This document shows positions 37,040-45,698 of a stretch of DNA of 64,000 nt, in pieces; position 1 is the first letter of the stretch, and each line of letters opens with the position of its first letter. The notes under the pieces are model-generated. The model was not told the DNA's origin and ran no database searches. It saw nothing but the letters and a program-made list of their open reading frames with translations. Source of the stretch: Verrucomicrobiaceae bacterium (lineage in GTDB: Bacteria > Verrucomicrobiota > Verrucomicrobiia > Verrucomicrobiales > Verrucomicrobiaceae); assembly GCA_016713245.1 (NCBI GenBank), contig JADJPM010000004.1, positions 1,922,001 through 1,986,000 of the forward strand. Direction: 5' to 3'. A program made the position numbers and the translations under genes.

Positions 37040-37527
37040 ACACCATCCCGCACAAATTTTCCCTTGGTGTAGTGCTGGCTGAAGGACCAGAGGTAAGGCG
37101 TGTTGATGCCGCGGTTGCGACTGCCGAAGCCGTTGAAGCCCTCCAACTTAAAGAGGGTGCCGGCGATAGACCAATCCGTCCAGGTGGTGAGCTTGTCGAA
37201 GGCCAGGGCGTCCGCCGCGCTGAACTCCCAGGTAAAGGGCGGCTGCCCGGTGAGCGGGCGGCCTTTGGGCACCTGCACGGTGCGGGCGGAGAGCGGATCG
37301 CCGTTATGAAGGTGTTTGTTGAAGTTAAGGCTGGCTTCCATGTTGTGAATGACGGCGATGACCTGCCAGGGGACCTTCGTGCTAGCGGCCACGGCCTCGT
37401 AGCGGGCCTGGTTCTTCGTGATGTCATTGGCAATCTTTTTCACGGCGGCTTCACGGCCGGGATTGACCTTCATGCTTTTATAAAGGCCTTCGTATTCTTT
37501 GCGGAGTTTGGCGTCGAGCTGGGGCAT
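36997..37527 (-). CDS. Endolysin-like protein, N-terminal part: lysozyme-family domain (frameshifted)
   Basis: The 176-residue frame carries a lysozyme-family domain (COG5526-like, from phage and bacterial muramidases): VPWQVIAVIHNMEASLNFN with the putative catalytic Glu, HLHNGDPLSARTVQVPKGRP, and LEGFNGFGSRNRGINTPYLW. After VRDGVW the frame shifts and ends in an unrelated tail. No signal peptide is seen, as in phage endolysins that need a holin or other export route. First part of the gene continued at 36161-37039. Confidence 0.8.
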   Translation of the reverse strand: MPQLDAKLRKEYEGLYKSMKVNPGREAAVKKIANDITKNQARYEAVAASTKVPWQVIAVIHNMEASLNFNKHLHNGDPLSARTVQVPKGRPLTGQPPFTWEFSAADALAFDKLTTWTDWSIAGTLFKLEGFNGFGSRNRGINTPYLWSFSQHYTKGKFVRDGVWIPMPSPSSAVRP

Positions 37528-37561
37528 GATGTTGTGTGGCTAAGGTTTGGAGTGCGGGGGA

Positions 37562-37969
37562 TTAGCGGGAGGCGTCGTCGATCACGTTGGTGATCACGGC
37601 GGCGGCGAGGCTACCTCCTGGACCGAAGGCAGCCGTGAGGCCGGCATGGATGGCGGTATCGATCAAACCATCGGCAAAGGCATTGAGCGCTTTCTTGCGC
37701 TTCACTTTCTTTGCCAGGACCTGCATGTCTTCGAGGTCTTTGAGGCCTCTGACGAGGCTGGTGAATTCTTCTCGTGTGATCTGCCCTTCCTGCGGCTGGC
37801 CTTCGGGGGCCACCATGGCGAGCCAGCGGGTGATGGAGCTTTCGTGGCGGCTCAAAAAAGCCTCGGTGGTTTGCTCGACCGCTTTCGGGGCGTTGATGGC
37901 GAGAGAGTCTGCCAGGGTGAGAGCCTGGGCGAGGATGTCCGCTTTGACTGCGGTGGTGAGGAAAGCCAT
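37562..37969 (-). CDS. Hypothetical protein in endolysin cluster (holin-like tail possible)
   Basis: 135 residues from MAFLTTAVKADIL. I do not recognise a family. The N-terminal two thirds are predicted helical (LAQALTLADSLAINAPKAVEQTTEAFL; EEFTSLVRGLKDLEDMQVLAKKVKRKK), and the C-terminus has a small apolar stretch (TAAFGPGGSLAAAVITNVI). It lies 34 bp upstream of the endolysin-like gene and 29 bp downstream of a lipoprotein gene, all on one strand. A role with the lysozyme/CHAP protein is likely from position alone. Confidence 0.65.
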   Translation of the reverse strand: MAFLTTAVKADILAQALTLADSLAINAPKAVEQTTEAFLSRHESSITRWLAMVAPEGQPQEGQITREEFTSLVRGLKDLEDMQVLAKKVKRKKALNAFADGLIDTAIHAGLTAAFGPGGSLAAAVITNVIDDASR

Positions 37970-37998
37970 GGCGTGAGCGGGTGAAAGGTATTGATGCT

Positions 37999-38397
37999 TC
38001 AGTTCGCTGGTTTGGTGGCATCGAGAATCTGGTCGAACGCCTTGCTGACCTGCGTTTTCTTTTCGGGAATGAAGGCAGAGGAGACGCGCTGACGTGCCTG
38101 CCACTGGCTGAGGAAGCCACCGAGCAATCCGCCTGCGGGATCGAGCATTCGATCCCACAACGCGATGGCATCCGTGTTTCCTTTGATGCCAGCCTCATAC
38201 GTTCTCGCCTCATCGAGTCGATTTCGCAGTTCGGAAACCGCGGGCGCATGTGTGGCGTGATCTTCGGATGCCTTGTCCATCATTGCCAGGGAGTCCGTTT
38301 TCAGGGCCTGCGTCTTCGCGATGGGGAAATGTGGTGTGGAGCAGCTCGCGAGGAGTAGGACCAAAACCGGGAGGAGGAGGGTGCGGGCACAATTCAT
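37999..38397 (-). CDS. Small lipoprotein in endolysin cluster
   Basis: 132 residues with a clear lipoprotein signal peptide (MNCARTLLLPVLVLLLASC). The mature part is mostly helical (SELRNRLDEARTYEAGIKG, LDPAGGLLGGFLSQWQARQR). No family recognised. First gene of the three-gene cluster with the 135-aa protein and the endolysin-like gene; its place and type recall the outer-membrane spanin lipoproteins of phage lysis cassettes, but the protein is larger and the comparison is only by position. Confidence 0.7.
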   Translation of the reverse strand: MNCARTLLLPVLVLLLASCSTPHFPIAKTQALKTDSLAMMDKASEDHATHAPAVSELRNRLDEARTYEAGIKGNTDAIALWDRMLDPAGGLLGGFLSQWQARQRVSSAFIPEKKTQVSKAFDQILDATKPAN

Positions 38398-38770
38398 AGG
38401 CTTAAAGCATATTTTTCAATCGCAGTGAATTGTAGTGGGAAGCAGAGGAAAATAGCCAGAGGTTTCTGCGAGCCCCCTAACTCCTCGTTTGGTTACAGGG
38501 CACCTCTGGAAACCTCATTTCCCCAGGAGAAGCTTTCGCAGGGCGCATTGATGAGCCATGTAGAAGGGCCTGAAACACTACCGCACGACCCAGCGAGGAA
38601 GAGGGCATTTCAGCGCCACCAGACACGAACAAGCCGTTTTTCCAGTTCTTGGAGCCGCTTGCAAAAATGCACACCCTATCCAGAAGTGAGCCTAAAGGCA
38701 TTGCCTCCAAGGCCGGAGTGATTCGCAGGAATAATTCGCCTTTGGCGTTCTCCTACGCCTATCCATCTCC
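38398..38770. other. Non-coding gap with one weak hairpin
   Basis: 373 bp between the divergent lipoprotein gene and dsbD. Small open frames here show no gene-like features. An 8-bp inverted repeat CCAGAGGT (38456-38463) / ACCTCTGG (38502-38509) is present. It must hold the promoters for both sides, but I cannot place them with confidence. Confidence 0.4.
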
Positions 38771-40591
38771 ATGACCTCGTTTCGCCTGATCTTCTCCTTC
38801 GTTCTCGCCCTCGCGGGCACGGCCTTTGCGCAAAATTTCGGCCTGGCTGCGCCGGGTGAGAAAAAGGAAAGCGTCTCGGTGGCGCTGGTTAGCGAAGTGA
38901 AGGCTGCGGCACCTGGACAATCCTTTCGAGTGGCGGTGAAGCTCGTGCATGAGCCGCACTTCCACACTTATGGCAAGGTCATCGCTAAAGGAGTGACGGG
39001 GAAGCCGACCAAACTCGTGTGGACCCTGCCGGAAGGCTGGACCGCCGAGGACATGGAATGGCCGGCGACGACCTCGTTTGAATCCTTTGGCGTGAAAGCG
39101 GATGGCTATGAAGGCACCGTGCATCTTCCCGCCAAGATCACGCCGCCTGCCAGTGTCGCGGTCGGAGGCAATGTGACTCTCCAGGTGAAGGTGGATGGTC
39201 TCGTGTGTGATGACAAAAGCTGCCTGCCCTTCAAAAAAGACGCCTCACTGAGTGTTTCCATCGCTGCGACGGCGCAGGCTGACGATTCGGTGAAGGAGGT
39301 GTTTCCTGCTTCGTCGGCTGCGGAGGCTCCCCAGGTCGAAAAAGAAGCTGTGAAGGTTGAAGCGGATGAGCCGCCGACGTTTCTGTTTTTGATGATCTCG
39401 GCCTTCATCGGCGGTTTGATCCTCAACATCATGCCCTGCGTGTTTCCGGTGCTTGGCATCAAGGTGGTCAGCATCGTGCAGCAGGCTGGCGAGGATCGGA
39501 AGCAGGTGGTGATGCATGGCCTGATCTACACGCTGGGCATTTTGTTCTCCTTTTGGGTGCTCGGCGGCCTCGTGGTGGCTCTCGGCAAGGCCTGGGGCTT
39601 CCAGCTTCAATCGGCGGGCTTTAATTTTAGTCTCGCGGCTTTCTTCCTGATCTTCGGCCTGAATATGGCAGGCGTTTTTGAGATCGGCGCTTCGGCGGTG
39701 GGTGTGGGACAGAACCTTCAAACGAAGCATGGCCTCAGCGGCTCGTTCTTTTCTGGCCTTCTCGCTACCGTGGTTTCCACGCCGTGTTCCGCGCCGTTCC
39801 TCGGCACGGCGCTTGGCTTTGCGGTGAAATTGCCCGCGGCGGAGGCGATGCTGCTTTTCAGTCTCATCGGCCTCGGCCTGGCAAGCCCCTTCCTGTTGCT
39901 GTCGGCCTTTCCCTCGTTGGTGAAAGTACTGCCGCGTCCGGGAGCGTGGATGGAAAGCTTCAAGCAAGGCATGTCCTTCCTGCTCTTTGGCACCGTCGTT
40001 TACATGCTGTGGGTGCTCACCGCGATGGTGGAAGGTCTGCCGCTGCTTTGGGTGATGCTGGCGCTGGTGCTTATTGCCATGGCCTGCTGGGTCTATGGTC
40101 GCTGGTCACTCCCGCACAAGCCTGCTGGCACACGAGTGAAGGCGGTGATCGTTTCGCTGGCGCTGATGACAGGCGGTGTGGTGCTCGGCTGGCCACCGAA
40201 GATGGAGAAGCAAGGTCACGGCGGCGTCATTCATGAGTTTGGCCTCGACTGGCAGCCCTGGAGCGAGGCGAAGGTGAAGGAACTACTCGCCGCTGGGAAG
40301 CCGGTGTACATCGACTACACGGCGAAGTGGTGCCTCACCTGCCAGGTGAACAAGCGGGTGTATTCCAATGCCATTTTGCAGGAGCTCTTCAAAAAGCATG
40401 ACGTGGTCACCATGCGGGCCGATTTCACCAATGAAGAGCCTGAAATTAAGAAGTCCTTCGAAGCGCTCGGCAAAGGTGCGGTGCCAGTGAACGTGCTGCA
40501 CATTCCCGGTAAGCCAGAGCCGGTGCTGCTGCCGGAATTGCTCTCGGTCGATAACATGACCACGGCTCTCAATCTGATTCCTGCCCGCTGA
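38771..40591 (+). CDS. dsbD: Thiol:disulfide interchange protein DsbD
   Basis: Carries electrons from cytoplasmic thioredoxin across the inner membrane to periplasmic disulfide reductases. The 606-residue product has a signal peptide, an N-terminal DsbD alpha-like domain with a cysteine pair (VCDDKSCLPF), eight or so TM segments with the paired cysteines in NIMPCVFPVLG and VVSTPCSAPFLGTALG, and a C-terminal thioredoxin domain with WCLTC. All expected redox cysteines are present. Its stop overlaps the next start (TGATG at 40589-40593), so the following gene is coupled. Confidence 0.95.
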   Translation: MTSFRLIFSFVLALAGTAFAQNFGLAAPGEKKESVSVALVSEVKAAAPGQSFRVAVKLVHEPHFHTYGKVIAKGVTGKPTKLVWTLPEGWTAEDMEWPATTSFESFGVKADGYEGTVHLPAKITPPASVAVGGNVTLQVKVDGLVCDDKSCLPFKKDASLSVSIAATAQADDSVKEVFPASSAAEAPQVEKEAVKVEADEPPTFLFLMISAFIGGLILNIMPCVFPVLGIKVVSIVQQAGEDRKQVVMHGLIYTLGILFSFWVLGGLVVALGKAWGFQLQSAGFNFSLAAFFLIFGLNMAGVFEIGASAVGVGQNLQTKHGLSGSFFSGLLATVVSTPCSAPFLGTALGFAVKLPAAEAMLLFSLIGLGLASPFLLLSAFPSLVKVLPRPGAWMESFKQGMSFLLFGTVVYMLWVLTAMVEGLPLLWVMLALVLIAMACWVYGRWSLPHKPAGTRVKAVIVSLALMTGGVVLGWPPKMEKQGHGGVIHEFGLDWQPWSEAKVKELLAAGKPVYIDYTAKWCLTCQVNKRVYSNAILQELFKKHDVVTMRADFTNEEPEIKKSFEALGKGAVPVNVLHIPGKPEPVLLPELLSVDNMTTALNLIPAR

Positions 40592-41223
40592 TGCTTCGCC
40601 GTCGTGCCATCCTCGCTTCGCTTTTTGCCGTCTTCGCTTTCGGTGAGGAGACTCCGCGAAAGCGAGAGACGCTGCTGATGCTGCCAGAGCCTTTCGCCTT
40701 GAGAAACTCTCTCTCCATCGTGCCTGCGGGGGCCAAGCAAACGGTGCTCACCCCTGCCCGAGAGAAGGTGGGTAAGCCTGGAAGCATCGAAGCCTATCCG
40801 GTGGAAGATTTTGCCACGCTGGGCCTGAGCACAGAAACCTTCGCCAAACGTGCGGCGGCGGCGGCAGACAAGCGACTAGCTCTTTTGAAGCCGGACATCA
40901 TTCGCGATGAACAGGGACGCGTGCTTTACGCGGTGTATCGTGGTGAGTCGGAGCAGTTCGCCTCGCTGCTGGTGGCTCCTTCGCTGCCGAAAATCTTTGA
41001 AGCCATGCTTGGTAAGGAGCTTTGGGTGGCGCTGCCGGATCGCCATGCGCTTTACATCTTCCCGGCGCAGTCCGCCATGTTGGAGGAGTTCAGCCCGGAT
41101 CTTGCCAGCCGCTATGTGGAGGAGCCTTTTGCGGCAAGTGGCGAAATCTTTTCGCTGAAGTCTGGCGAGGAACCGCGAGTCATCGCCTCCTTCGCGGGTG
41201 AGCCACGTGAGGAGCGGAGATAA
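40591..41223 (+). CDS. Exported protein of unknown function coupled to dsbD
   Basis: 210 residues, with a short hydrophobic N-terminus (RRRAILASLFAVFAFGEE) that looks like a signal peptide. No family recognised and no cysteine is present in the mature part, so it is not itself a dithiol enzyme. Segments YRGESEQFASLLVAPSLP and LWVALPDRHALYIFPA suggest an alpha/beta domain. The one-base overlap with the dsbD stop indicates joint translation and possibly a shared periplasmic role. Confidence 0.8.
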   Translation: MLRRRAILASLFAVFAFGEETPRKRETLLMLPEPFALRNSLSIVPAGAKQTVLTPAREKVGKPGSIEAYPVEDFATLGLSTETFAKRAAAAADKRLALLKPDIIRDEQGRVLYAVYRGESEQFASLLVAPSLPKIFEAMLGKELWVALPDRHALYIFPAQSAMLEEFSPDLASRYVEEPFAASGEIFSLKSGEEPRVIASFAGEPREERR

Positions 41224-41261
41224 ACTTCGCGATAGTTGACGGCAGACGCACTTTTTGAACA

Positions 41262-42845
41262 ATGGGAGGTATGAGTGAAGGTGTTGCCGTTGATTTGCCT
41301 GCCAGCGCGAAGATTTCGTGGTCTTCACGATTTGGCCTTTGGCTGGACGCGAGGTCGCAGGAACTGCGACTGACTCGTTTCATGCTGTTGAGGTTCACCG
41401 GGCTGGTGTGGTTCATCGCCTTCCTTTCGGCTGCGCAGCAGTTCATTCCGTTGATCGGGCATGACGGGCTGCTGCCAGCGGATTTGATGATAAAGCGGGT
41501 GCTGGAGCGCTTCGACAGTCCGTGGGAGGTCTTTTGGGAGGCCCCGTCAACCTTCTGGTTTCATTGCAGCGACACGATGATCCAGGTGGTGACGTGGACG
41601 GGCGTGGTGATCTCGTTCCTGGTGCTCTGCGGCTATGCCAATGCGATCATGATGTTCGTGCTGTGGGCATTGTACATGTCCCTGCTGCCCATCGGCCAGG
41701 AATGGCTGTCGTATGGCTGGGATATTCAAATTCTCGAAACGGGCTTTCTCGGCATGATGCTGTGCCCGCTGCTCGATCCGCGACCTTTTCCCAAGAGGGC
41801 GCCACCGGTGCTGATCATCTGGCTGTATCGCTGGCTGATCTTTCGCATCATGCTCGGCGCAGGACTCATCAAATGGCGTGGCGATACCTGCTGGCGGGAT
41901 CTGACGGCACTCTACTACCATTACGAGACGCAACCGGTGCCAAATCCGCTGAGTCCTTTCCTGCATGCGATGCCGAAGTGGTTTCATCATGCGGGTGTGG
42001 CTTGGAATCACGTCGTGGAGTTGATTGTGCCGTGGTTTGGGTTTGTCGGTCGCTGGCCGCGACACATCGCTGGATTCCTGATGACGAGCTTCATGGTGAT
42101 CCTCATCTTCAGTGGAAATTTGTCCTTCCTGAACTGGCTCACGATCATTCCCGCGCTGGCCTGCTTTGATGATGCGTTTTGGCGTTGGGTGCTGCCGAAG
42201 GCCATCGTGCGGGCGGCGGAAAAATCGGCGGCGGATGGCCAAAAGACGCCGATGAGTCATTGGGTGACCTCGCTGATCTACGCAGGCGTGGTGGCATGGC
42301 TGAGCATCGGACCGGTGAAGAACCTGATCTCCTCCGAGCAGGCCATGAACACCTCCTTTGACCGCCTGCACCTCGTCAACACCTACGGCGCTTTTGGCAC
42401 GGTGGATCGCGAACGCTTCGAGCTGGTCTTTCAAGGCACCAGCAGCGAGATGGCGGACCTCATGGCGGATTGGAAGGACTACGAATTCAAAGCGAAGCCG
42501 ACCGATCCGATGCGTCGCCCAGTGATCATCACGCCGTATCATTATCGCCTCGACTGGGCGGCGTGGTATCCCTGGCATCGCGTGCCGGGCCGCAATGAAT
42601 GGGTGCCGAATTTCCTGTGGAAGTTGCTGCACAACGATCCTGGCACATTGGGATTGCTGGAGCGAAATCCTTTTCCCGATGCGCCGCCGAAATTCGTCCG
42701 CGTGCTGGTCTATCGCTATCGCTTTGCCACCGAAGGTTCCGCGTGGTGGACGCGGGAACGTGAGGGGACGCACATCTATCCTTTGTCGAAGGACAGTCCG
42801 CAGCTTCAACGCATCGTGCGGGATGCCGGGTGGCTGAGAGATTGA
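41262..42845 (+). CDS. Lipase maturation factor family membrane protein
   Basis: 527 residues with many TM segments, matching the LMF1 family: LLRFTGLVWFIAFLSAAQQF, LIGHDGLLPAD, MLGAGLIKWRGDTCWRDLTAL, YYHYETQPVPNPLSPFLHAMP, and the C-terminal FRYRFA-like VYRYRFAT with ERNPFPDAPPKFVRV. In animals LMF1 helps lipases mature in the ER; the bacterial role is not established. I keep the ATG at 41262; the ATG at 41271 has GGAGG only one base away, too close. It ends three bases from the convergent acyltransferase gene. Confidence 0.9.
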   Translation: MGGMSEGVAVDLPASAKISWSSRFGLWLDARSQELRLTRFMLLRFTGLVWFIAFLSAAQQFIPLIGHDGLLPADLMIKRVLERFDSPWEVFWEAPSTFWFHCSDTMIQVVTWTGVVISFLVLCGYANAIMMFVLWALYMSLLPIGQEWLSYGWDIQILETGFLGMMLCPLLDPRPFPKRAPPVLIIWLYRWLIFRIMLGAGLIKWRGDTCWRDLTALYYHYETQPVPNPLSPFLHAMPKWFHHAGVAWNHVVELIVPWFGFVGRWPRHIAGFLMTSFMVILIFSGNLSFLNWLTIIPALACFDDAFWRWVLPKAIVRAAEKSAADGQKTPMSHWVTSLIYAGVVAWLSIGPVKNLISSEQAMNTSFDRLHLVNTYGAFGTVDRERFELVFQGTSSEMADLMADWKDYEFKAKPTDPMRRPVIITPYHYRLDWAAWYPWHRVPGRNEWVPNFLWKLLHNDPGTLGLLERNPFPDAPPKFVRVLVYRYRFATEGSAWWTREREGTHIYPLSKDSPQLQRIVRDAGWLRD

Positions 42846-42848
42846 GGA

Positions 42849-44024
42849 TCAGAGCCTGAGGAAAGCTTTCTGCTTGTAGAGCCACCAGCAGATGAGCCAG
42901 AGCACCAGAAGCACGCCGCAGCGATCGATGACGGGTTCCCATCCGGCGGGGAAGGCGGTGGCGGGGAGGTGCTTGTGAAGATGGTCCTTGATCCAACCGG
43001 CGCAGAGGCTGTGCAGCACATAGATCGTGATGCTGTTCATGCCGACGACGACCAGCGGGAAGACGAGTCGCCGCCAGCCGGCAATTTCGACGAGGGAGTA
43101 AAAGCCGGTGAGCATGATGAGCACCCAGCCTCCGCTTTGAATGGCCCAGGTAGGTGTCCAGATGCGCTTCACGGAAGGTAGCGCGACGAGATCGAGCACG
43201 GTGCCGAGGAAGATCAAAAGGACGCCCGCGATGAAAAGACGCGTCGCCTTGCTCTTCGCCTCCAACGGGCTGCGCATGAGGAAATCGCCGGTGAGGGCAC
43301 CGCCGAGCATGGTGGCGAGGGCGGGGATGAAATTGAGCGTCTGATAACCACCCGCCTGGTAGGCGAAGGGCTGGGCCTGCGGCAGGAGGTTGAGGAACCA
43401 GCGGTCGAAGTGTGCCGCGGCATTGAAGTGAATGCTCCAGTGCCCGAACCAGCCGGTGAGAATGCCTTCCGGCGGCACCTTGATGCCTTGAATGGAGGCG
43501 AACTGCTCGGGCGTGGGCAGCGGATGCATGGCGAAGAACGCGGTGTAACCCGCGAGGATCGCGATGATTCCCGCGGTCATGTATTCCCAGCCCATGCGGG
43601 CGATCAGAAAGAGGAAGACGTAGCCGAGGCCGATCTGGGCGAGGACATTGGTGAAGATCCACGTCGTCTGTTTATCCGCCGCCCGTGTGCTCAGCACGAC
43701 GGCGAGGAGGATGAGCAGCACGGCGCGGGTGAAGGCATGCCAGGTCATGCCGAGAAAACCCTGCCCGGCCTCGCGACGCTTCGCGCAGGAGAGCGGTACG
43801 GCGATGCCGACCATGAACATGAAGCTAGGCTGAATGAGATCCCAGAGCGAGCAGCCCTGCCAGGCCTTGTGCTCAAACTGCGGGCGAATCGTTTCCCAAA
43901 ACGAACCCGGATTCGCTTCCGCCATCTGCACGATGCCAAAACCGGACGAGGCCATCAAAAGCATGATGAAGCCTCGAAAGGCATCGAGAGAGAGAAGTCG
44001 GGAGGAAGGCTGGTTGGAGCTCAT
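42849..44024 (-). CDS. NagX/HGSNAT-like membrane acyltransferase (DUF5009-type)
   Basis: 391 residues from MSSNQPSSR. Multi-pass membrane protein with the N-terminal RLLSLDAFRGFIMLLMA signature of heparan-alpha-glucosaminide N-acetyltransferase-like proteins, followed by LIQPSFMFMVGIAVPLSCAKR and the C-terminal PLVVVGMNSITIYVLHSL. Probably transfers an acyl group to an amino sugar across the membrane. It lies 32 bp downstream of the DCC-family gene and may be the last gene of the GbsR-led operon. The start at 44024 is chosen so that the LDAFRG motif is near the N-terminus. Confidence 0.85.
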   Translation of the reverse strand: MSSNQPSSRLLSLDAFRGFIMLLMASSGFGIVQMAEANPGSFWETIRPQFEHKAWQGCSLWDLIQPSFMFMVGIAVPLSCAKRREAGQGFLGMTWHAFTRAVLLILLAVVLSTRAADKQTTWIFTNVLAQIGLGYVFLFLIARMGWEYMTAGIIAILAGYTAFFAMHPLPTPEQFASIQGIKVPPEGILTGWFGHWSIHFNAAAHFDRWFLNLLPQAQPFAYQAGGYQTLNFIPALATMLGGALTGDFLMRSPLEAKSKATRLFIAGVLLIFLGTVLDLVALPSVKRIWTPTWAIQSGGWVLIMLTGFYSLVEIAGWRRLVFPLVVVGMNSITIYVLHSLCAGWIKDHLHKHLPATAFPAGWEPVIDRCGVLLVLWLICWWLYKQKAFLRL

Positions 44025-44056
44025 GCGCCCGAAGGAACGCTCGATACGGCGTTGGG

Positions 44057-44482
44057 CTATCGGTGCACGGGTGAGAACTCGCAACTCGTCTCATCCGGTA
44101 AGGCGTGAAGCGCTTCATCACCTCGCAAATGCAGCAGCGAGGACAGCGTGAGGCGATTGGCGGAGATGAGGTGGACGATCTTTTTGGCGATGGACTGCAT
44201 CGTTGGGCTGGCGAGCCGTGATGACCATGCACGGAAGTCGTGAAGTGCCCAGAGGCACATCACCCATGCTGCCGCCCCCTGCCAGAGGTGGCTTTCATCG
44301 CTGAGGATGACGATTTCTTGATCGGCGTGGAGTTGATCGATCATCGGGCAGAGTTGCCTGGCCTGCGGCGAGTCATAAGGAATGAATTCGATCCGCACAT
44401 AAGCGGGCTGGGCTGACAGCCATCGACGCACGCTGCTGCAGAGGCCGCAGCGGGCGTCGTAGAAGAGGGTGAGCGTTTTCAC
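44057..44482 (-). CDS. DCC-family thiol-disulfide oxidoreductase (DUF393)
   Basis: 141 residues. The family motif is intact: LFYDARCGLCSSVRRWL (DxxCxxC), with FIPYDSPQARQL after it. DUF393 proteins have a thioredoxin-like fold with this N-terminal motif; substrates are mostly unknown. Four-base overlap (ATGA, 44479-44482) with the upstream membrane protein gene shows translational coupling. DCC proteins often sit near membrane HTTM/LMF-type proteins, and an LMF-family gene lies 1.2 kb away. Confidence 0.9.
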   Translation of the reverse strand: MKTLTLFYDARCGLCSSVRRWLSAQPAYVRIEFIPYDSPQARQLCPMIDQLHADQEIVILSDESHLWQGAAAWVMCLWALHDFRAWSSRLASPTMQSIAKKIVHLISANRLTLSSLLHLRGDEALHALPDETSCEFSPVHR

Positions 44483-44895
44483 AGTGTGTCGAGGGCGTTG
44501 GCAGGACGGGGCATGCGCATCATCGGGGGCACGGGAGGAGGCATGGTGGCGAGGTGGGCACGCTTCCGCATGCGGGTGAAGAGGTAGAGATTGAAGAAGT
44601 GCATGCCGCCGAGGGCGAGCAGCACGATGCCCATCTTCGAGCTGAGCAGCTCAAACACGCCTCGCGCACCGAGCACCTCCTCGGTGGTTTTGAGGTAGAG
44701 GGAGACGAAGCCGATGTTCACGAGGTAAAAGCCGACGACGAGGAGGTGATTGACGCTGTCGGCGAGCTCGGTGTTGCCGTGAAAGCATTCGACGAGGAAC
44801 ACGCGGCCGTTTTGGTGCAGCGTGCGGGCCACCCACACGGTCATGCTGACCGCGAGGGTGAGGTAGAGGGCATAGGTGAGGACGGTTTCGTTCAT
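44479..44895 (-). CDS. Small multi-pass membrane protein, unknown function
   Basis: 138 residues, three or four TM segments (LTYALYLTLAVSMTVWVA; HLLVVGFYLVNIGFVSLYL; KMGIVLLALGGMHFFNLYLF), and a proline-rich C-terminus (ATMPPPVPPMMRMPRP). It contains FHGNTELADSVNHLLVVGFYLVN, a pattern I have seen only loosely described and cannot assign. It is coupled to the DCC gene and probably its membrane partner. Confidence 0.8.
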   Translation of the reverse strand: MNETVLTYALYLTLAVSMTVWVARTLHQNGRVFLVECFHGNTELADSVNHLLVVGFYLVNIGFVSLYLKTTEEVLGARGVFELLSSKMGIVLLALGGMHFFNLYLFTRMRKRAHLATMPPPVPPMMRMPRPANALDTL

Positions 44896-44928
44896 GGCGT
44901 GGTGGTGTTTTGGTTTGGGTTGTGGACC

Positions 44929-45114
44929 TCACAGGAGGTCAAAATGGGCGCTGAGTCGGCGGGCAGGTCGCGGGTGGGAAAGGGGGATGCGCTCGGGCCT
45001 TGGTGGGAGATTTTCGGGAAGGCTCACCTTCCAGGCGAGGCCCCCGCGTCGCAGCAGGGAGATGAACCAGGAGCCGGGTTGTATGCGTTGGATTTTGGTG
45101 TGAGGATTGTTCAT
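44929..45114 (-). CDS. Small basic hypothetical protein (61 aa) at head of GbsR target operon
   Basis: 61 residues, arginine/proline-rich (RIQPGSWFISLLRRGG, PENLPPRPERIPLSHPRPA). No family recognised. It sits alone in the 274-bp space between the regulator and the membrane protein gene, with 33 bp to the next gene, and follows a promoter-like TATAGAAT box ending about six bases before its ATG, which would give a nearly leaderless message. Without it this stretch would be an unusually long leader, so it could also be a leader peptide. Confidence 0.5.
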   Translation of the reverse strand: MNNPHTKIQRIQPGSWFISLLRRGGLAWKVSLPENLPPRPERIPLSHPRPARRLSAHFDLL

Positions 45115-45130
45115 GGCTTGTTATTCTATA

Positions 45131-45150
45131 GTTTCAGGAAATAAAGAAAC
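45131..45150. promoter_or_regulatory. Candidate GbsR operator upstream of the membrane/DCC operon
   Basis: Dyad GTTTC-N10-GAAAC. On the minus strand it reads TTTC-N9-TGAAAC, with the same spacing as the site at 45699-45717. A TATAGAAT box follows it directly toward 45114, so bound repressor would block that promoter. Confidence 0.5.
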
Positions 45151-45169
45151 ATTGGGTTAAAAAAAGGGA

Positions 45170-45694
45170 TCAGCCGAGCAGTTTCATGGCCCACTGGAGG
45201 GCGGAGGCGTGCTTCATGCTGGAAATGGTGTCGGAGACTTTGATGCCGAACTCGACGAACTCCTGTAGCTCCTTCATCTGATGGTAAAACTCACGTCCAG
45301 GAGCGCTGGACTCGGTTTTTGTGCGTTCGGCACAGGATTTCAGCACTTCGAGGGCAGGCATGATCTCACGGCGTTTACGCTCGCGGGCGATGGTCACGAC
45401 CATCTTCCAAACATCCTTCTCGGCTTGGAAAAACTCTTTCCGCTCACCTTTGCGATGGATGATCTGGATGAGGCCCCAGCCGACGAGTTCGCGAAGGTTG
45501 GTGTTGGCATTGCCACGGCTGATTTGGAGCTTCTCCATGATCTCATCCGTGTACATCGGCTCGGGGGCCGTCATGAGCAGAGCGTGGATCTGCGCCATGG
45601 TGCGATTGATGCCCCAGTGGCTGCCGAGAGCCCCCCACTGCGCCACGAAGTCATCGCGGGCGGCTTCCCATTCGGATGGAGGATTGGTTGGCAT
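45170..45694 (-). CDS. GbsR/MarR-type transcriptional regulator
   Basis: 174 residues with the GbsR fold: N-terminal DFVAQWGALGSHWGINRTMAQIHALL, the winged helix MYTDEIMEKLQISRGNANTNLRELVGWGL, and the helical dimerisation tail. Members repress small operons, in Bacillus the glycine betaine synthesis genes; the effector here is unknown. It sits 55 bp upstream of the small membrane/DCC gene set on the same strand, with matching palindromes in front of itself and in front of that set. Confidence 0.92.
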   Translation of the reverse strand: MPTNPPSEWEAARDDFVAQWGALGSHWGINRTMAQIHALLMTAPEPMYTDEIMEKLQISRGNANTNLRELVGWGLIQIIHRKGERKEFFQAEKDVWKMVVTIARERKRREIMPALEVLKSCAERTKTESSAPGREFYHQMKELQEFVEFGIKVSDTISSMKHASALQWAMKLLG

Positions 45695-45698
45695 TGTG

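Noticed and set aside
38425..38721. 98-aa open frame upstream of dsbD
   Set aside because: No homology-like features, no ribosome-binding site, and it spans the divergent promoter region.
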